Assembly: GCA_945866285.1 (NCBI GenBank)
Contig: CAMBHC010000189.1
Span: 1-5,908, forward strand
Origin: Candidatus Sulfopaludibacter sp. SbA3
Lineage (GTDB): Bacteria > Acidobacteriota > Vicinamibacteria > Vicinamibacterales > UBA2999
Direction: 5' to 3'
DNA: 5,908 nucleotides
Under the pieces are notes generated by a model. It did no database searches and had not been told where the DNA came from. It saw only the letters and a program-made list of their open reading frames with translations. Each line of letters opens with the position of its first letter. Position 1 is the first letter of the stretch. Shown here in pieces: positions 4,134 through 5,908 of the stretch. Both the position numbers and the translations under genes were made by a program.

Positions 4134-5032
4134 GCCTGCCCCGCATTGGGCTGACCGCCGGCGATCCCGCCGGCATTGGTCCCGAGATCGTCGCCAAGGC
4201 GGCGGCCGATCCCGCCGTGCGCGCCGTGTGCGAGCCCGTGATCTTTGCCGCGCCGTCGTCTGCTGCCGTTCGGGTCGGCGAAGTCTCCGCCGTGGCCGGC
4301 CAGGCCGCCTACGACACCATCGTCACCGCCGTCGCGGCCGCTCAGCGCGGCGAGATTGATGCGATTGCCACCGCGCCGATCAACAAGCTGGCATTTTCAC
4401 AGGCAGGACTTCACTGGAAGGGCCACACCGATCTGCTCGCCCATTTGTGCGGCGTTGATCACGTAGCCATGCTGTTTCATGCTCCCCAGCTCAAGGTCGT
4501 GCTGATCACCGTGCACGTCCCGCTCCGGGAGGTCGCGACGCTGCTCACGCCGGCGCTGGTGGCGAAGACGATTCGCCTCACGGCCGCGTCGTTGCCGCAG
4601 TTCGGCATCGCCAACCCGCGTCTCGCGCTGGCCGGCCTGAACCCGCACGCAGGAGAATCCGGGCTGTTAGGCCTCGAAGATGACGCGGTGCTGGCACCGG
4701 CCGTGGCGGCGGCGCGCGCCGAGGGCATCGACATCGCGGGGCCGTTCCCGGCCGATACCGTCTTCGTCCGGGCGTCGCGCGGTGAATTTGACTGTGTGCT
4801 CGCCTGCTACCACGATCAAGGATTGATCCCGGTGAAGCTGTTGGCGTTTGGCCAGGCGGTGAACGTGACGATTGGCTTGCCGATCATCAGGACCTCCGTG
4901 GACCACGGCACCGCGTTCGACATCGCCGGCAAGGGCGTCGCCGACGCGGGTAGCATGATCGAAGCCGTGAAGCTGGCGGCGCAGATGGCACGAGGAGTCG
5001 TCCGGCTCAAGCCCGACGCCACATTGCAATGA
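4112..5032 (+). CDS. pdxA: 4-hydroxythreonine-4-phosphate dehydrogenase
   Basis: PdxA oxidises 4-phosphooxy-threonine with NAD(P), giving the unstable 3-amino-ketone that PdxJ condenses with deoxyxylulose 5-phosphate to pyridoxine phosphate. Signs in this 306-residue protein are RIGLTAGDPAGIGPEI at the start, TAPINK (substrate/NAD region), GHTDLLA, and the three metal-binding histidines expected for the family: H135 (VHVPLRE), H234 (CYHDQGLIP) and H265 (DHGTAFDIAGKG). It is about 20 residues shorter than the E. coli enzyme (329 aa); the missing part seems to lie around residues 45-65, between VIFAAPSS and GEVSAVAGQ. GTG at 4130 is an alternative start; it would give MSLPRIGLTAGDP and a 4-base GTGA overlap with holB, matching the other junctions here. 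The last residues (VVRLKPDATLQ) come from a palindromic repeat at 5000-5025. It overlaps smpB by four bases. Confidence 0.94.
   Translation: MARGSIVSLPRIGLTAGDPAGIGPEIVAKAAADPAVRAVCEPVIFAAPSSAAVRVGEVSAVAGQAAYDTIVTAVAAAQRGEIDAIATAPINKLAFSQAGLHWKGHTDLLAHLCGVDHVAMLFHAPQLKVVLITVHVPLREVATLLTPALVAKTIRLTAASLPQFGIANPRLALAGLNPHAGESGLLGLEDDAVLAPAVAAARAEGIDIAGPFPADTVFVRASRGEFDCVLACYHDQGLIPVKLLAFGQAVNVTIGLPIIRTSVDHGTAFDIAGKGVADAGSMIEAVKLAAQMARGVVRLKPDATLQ
5000..5025 (+). repeat. Palindromic repeat element at the pdxA C-terminus (copy B)
   Basis: This 26-base unit matches 147-172 at 24 positions. The two differences (A to C at 5008, G to C at 5014) leave the palindrome GTCCGGCT/AGCCCGAC with one mismatched pair. 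It is read as VRLKPDATL, the last stretch of PdxA, in a codon phase different from the copy in rfaE1. The unit ends three bases before the smpB ATG (5029) and occupies the place where a Shine-Dalgarno would be expected. Confidence 0.75.
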
Positions 5033-5535
5033 AAGCCAAGATCGAACGCAAGGCCGCGAAAAAAGAGGCCGCCAGCGAGAAAGACACGCTGATTGCCGAC
5101 AACCGCAAGGCGTATCACGACTACCACATCCTCGATACGTTCGAGGCGGGCATTGCCCTGCTCGGGACCGAGGTGAAGGGCATTCGCGAAGGGCAAGCCA
5201 ATCTCCGCGACGCATTCGCGCGCGTCGACCGGGGTGAGGTGTGGCTGCACAACGTGCACATCAACGCCTACAGCCACCGCGGCTACGTGGACCACGATCC
5301 GCGGCGGAAGCGCCGCCTATTGCTGCACCGCTACGAGATTCGCAAGCTGATCGGCAAGACGGTGGAGAAGGGGCTGACCCTGGTCCCCACTCGCCTCTAT
5401 TTCAAGAACGGCAGGGTCAAGGTCGCCATCGGCCTGGCGCGCGGCAAGCAGGACCACGACAAGCGCGAAGCGCTGCGCAAGCGCGAGACCGATCGCGAAA
5501 CGCGCGCGGCCGTGAAGGAGCGCGTGCGCCGATGA
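5029..5535 (+). CDS. smpB: SsrA-binding protein SmpB
   Basis: SmpB binds the tRNA-like domain of tmRNA and brings it to stalled ribosomes for trans-translation. The protein has 168 residues. The OB-fold core starts at about residue 22 with DNRKAYHDYHILDTFEAG, then LLGTEVKGIREGQANLRDAF (44-63), PRRKRRLLLHRYEI (91-104) and GLTLVPTRLYFKNGRVKVA (115-133). The basic, helix-prone tail from about 144 (DKREALRKRETDRETRAAVK) is the part that enters the decoding centre. A Lys/Glu-rich N-terminal extension of about 20 residues precedes the core. No Shine-Dalgarno is visible; the ATGA overlap with pdxA (5029-5032) suggests reinitiation. It ends with another ATGA overlap (5532-5535). No tmRNA gene (ssrA) is seen in the window. 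Confidence 0.96.
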   Translation: MKAKIERKAAKKEAASEKDTLIADNRKAYHDYHILDTFEAGIALLGTEVKGIREGQANLRDAFARVDRGEVWLHNVHINAYSHRGYVDHDPRRKRRLLLHRYEIRKLIGKTVEKGLTLVPTRLYFKNGRVKVAIGLARGKQDHDKREALRKRETDRETRAAVKERVRR

Positions 5536-5908
5536 AGGTGCTGGTGGTGGGCGCCGCTGGCCAACTGGGCCAGGCCATGGCGGCGCGCCTCGTGGGTGAG
5601 CATCAGGTCGTGGCCGCGACCCGGGCCGACGTGGACCTCACCGGTCATGCCGCTGTCCTCGAGTTCGTGCAGCGGGTCGCGCCGAACGCGATCGTCAACT
5701 GCGCGTCGTACAACGATGTGGACGGCTCCGAGCAGCACCAGCAGCAGGCCTTTGCGGTCAACGCGTTCGCGCCCCGCACCCTGGCGCGCGCCGCCGAAGT
5801 CGTCGACGCCACCTTGATTCACTACGGCACCGACTTCGTCTACGCCGGCACGGCGTCACAGCCGTATTCCGAGGACGACTTGCCGGAGCCGCAGAGCGTC
5901 TATGCCCA
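5532..5908 (+). CDS. rmlD: RmlD-like dTDP-4-dehydrorhamnose reductase / NAD(P)-dependent sugar-nucleotide reductase, 3'-truncated
   Basis: The first 125 codons of an extended short-chain dehydrogenase are present; the frame is open to the right edge. RmlD reduces dTDP-4-dehydro-L-rhamnose to dTDP-L-rhamnose, a donor for O-antigen and other cell-surface glycans. The N-terminus MKVLVVGAAGQLGQAM has the NAD(P)-binding GxxGQLG (residues 7-13). VNCASYNDVDGSE (55-67), AVNAFAPRTLA (75-85) and HYGTDFVYAG (97-106) follow in the order of RmlD. The catalytic YxxxK would start about at the final SVYA, and its Lys lies beyond the window. The ATG overlaps the smpB stop by four bases; AAGGAG at 5515-5520 is a possible though distant Shine-Dalgarno. 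A related reductase acting on another nucleotide sugar cannot be excluded from this fragment, so the symbol is provisional. Confidence 0.82.
   Translation, partial: MKVLVVGAAGQLGQAMAARLVGEHQVVAATRADVDLTGHAAVLEFVQRVAPNAIVNCASYNDVDGSEQHQQQAFAVNAFAPRTLARAAEVVDATLIHYGTDFVYAGTASQPYSEDDLPEPQSVYA

Noticed and set aside
1..5908. CRISPR array, defence system, insertion sequence with transposase, prophage genes or biosynthetic cluster
   Set aside because: No regularly spaced repeats, transposase, integrase or defence-type domains appear on either strand; every long conserved frame is a known housekeeping or envelope gene.

Overview
The window reads as a normal stretch of a high-GC Gram-negative chromosome, densely packed with housekeeping and envelope genes. 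A heptose (LPS inner-core) pathway shows that an LPS-bearing outer membrane is made. My best guess is Acidobacteriota, perhaps class Vicinamibacteria. I base this on the gene mix and on short GC-rich palindromic elements whose translations (a VRLKPDAT-like protein tail, a GPAKAGR-like insert, a GYGGQA-like motif on the opposite strand) I remember as frequent in that group. The taxonomic call is inference from memory and no search was run.

Left block (1-2694, plus strand): the 3' part of an ADP-heptose pathway kinase (rfaE1 / hldE kinase domain), a separate heptose-1-phosphate adenylyltransferase (rfaE2), a GT9 heptosyltransferase resembling WaaC, and a small integral-membrane methyltransferase of the isoprenylcysteine/phospholipid methyltransferase type. 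The first three make ADP-heptose and add it to the lipid A-Kdo core. The role of the methyltransferase is unknown, but its start overlaps the heptosyltransferase stop.

Middle (2695-3119): the minus strand carries tRNA-Val(TAC) followed by tRNA-Asp(GTC), both with encoded CCA, behind a good sigma70-like promoter. The 95 bp between the methyltransferase and tRNA-Asp lies between convergent transcripts and holds two stem-loops with nearly identical loop sequences. The second of these uses the 3' end of the tRNA as one arm.

Right block (3120-5908, plus strand): holB (clamp-loader delta prime), pdxA (vitamin B6 synthesis), smpB (trans-translation) and the first 125 codons of an RmlD-like sugar-nucleotide reductase. 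These genes are unrelated in function but very tightly packed. Within each block most junctions are 4-base overlaps (ATGA at 1103, 2188, 5029 and 5532, and a possible GTGA at 4130), which implies polycistronic transcription with translational coupling.

I see no new enzyme system, mobile element with its own genes, CRISPR array or defence locus. The most interesting layer is at DNA level. Short palindromes sit inside or at the ends of coding sequences: one adds about seven residues to the kinase, one supplies the kinase stop codon (and its removal would join rfaE1 and rfaE2 in frame), one forms the C-terminus of PdxA, and one supplies the Shine-Dalgarno of the methyltransferase. An 8-bp tandem repeat also encodes the apparent N-terminus of the heptosyltransferase.
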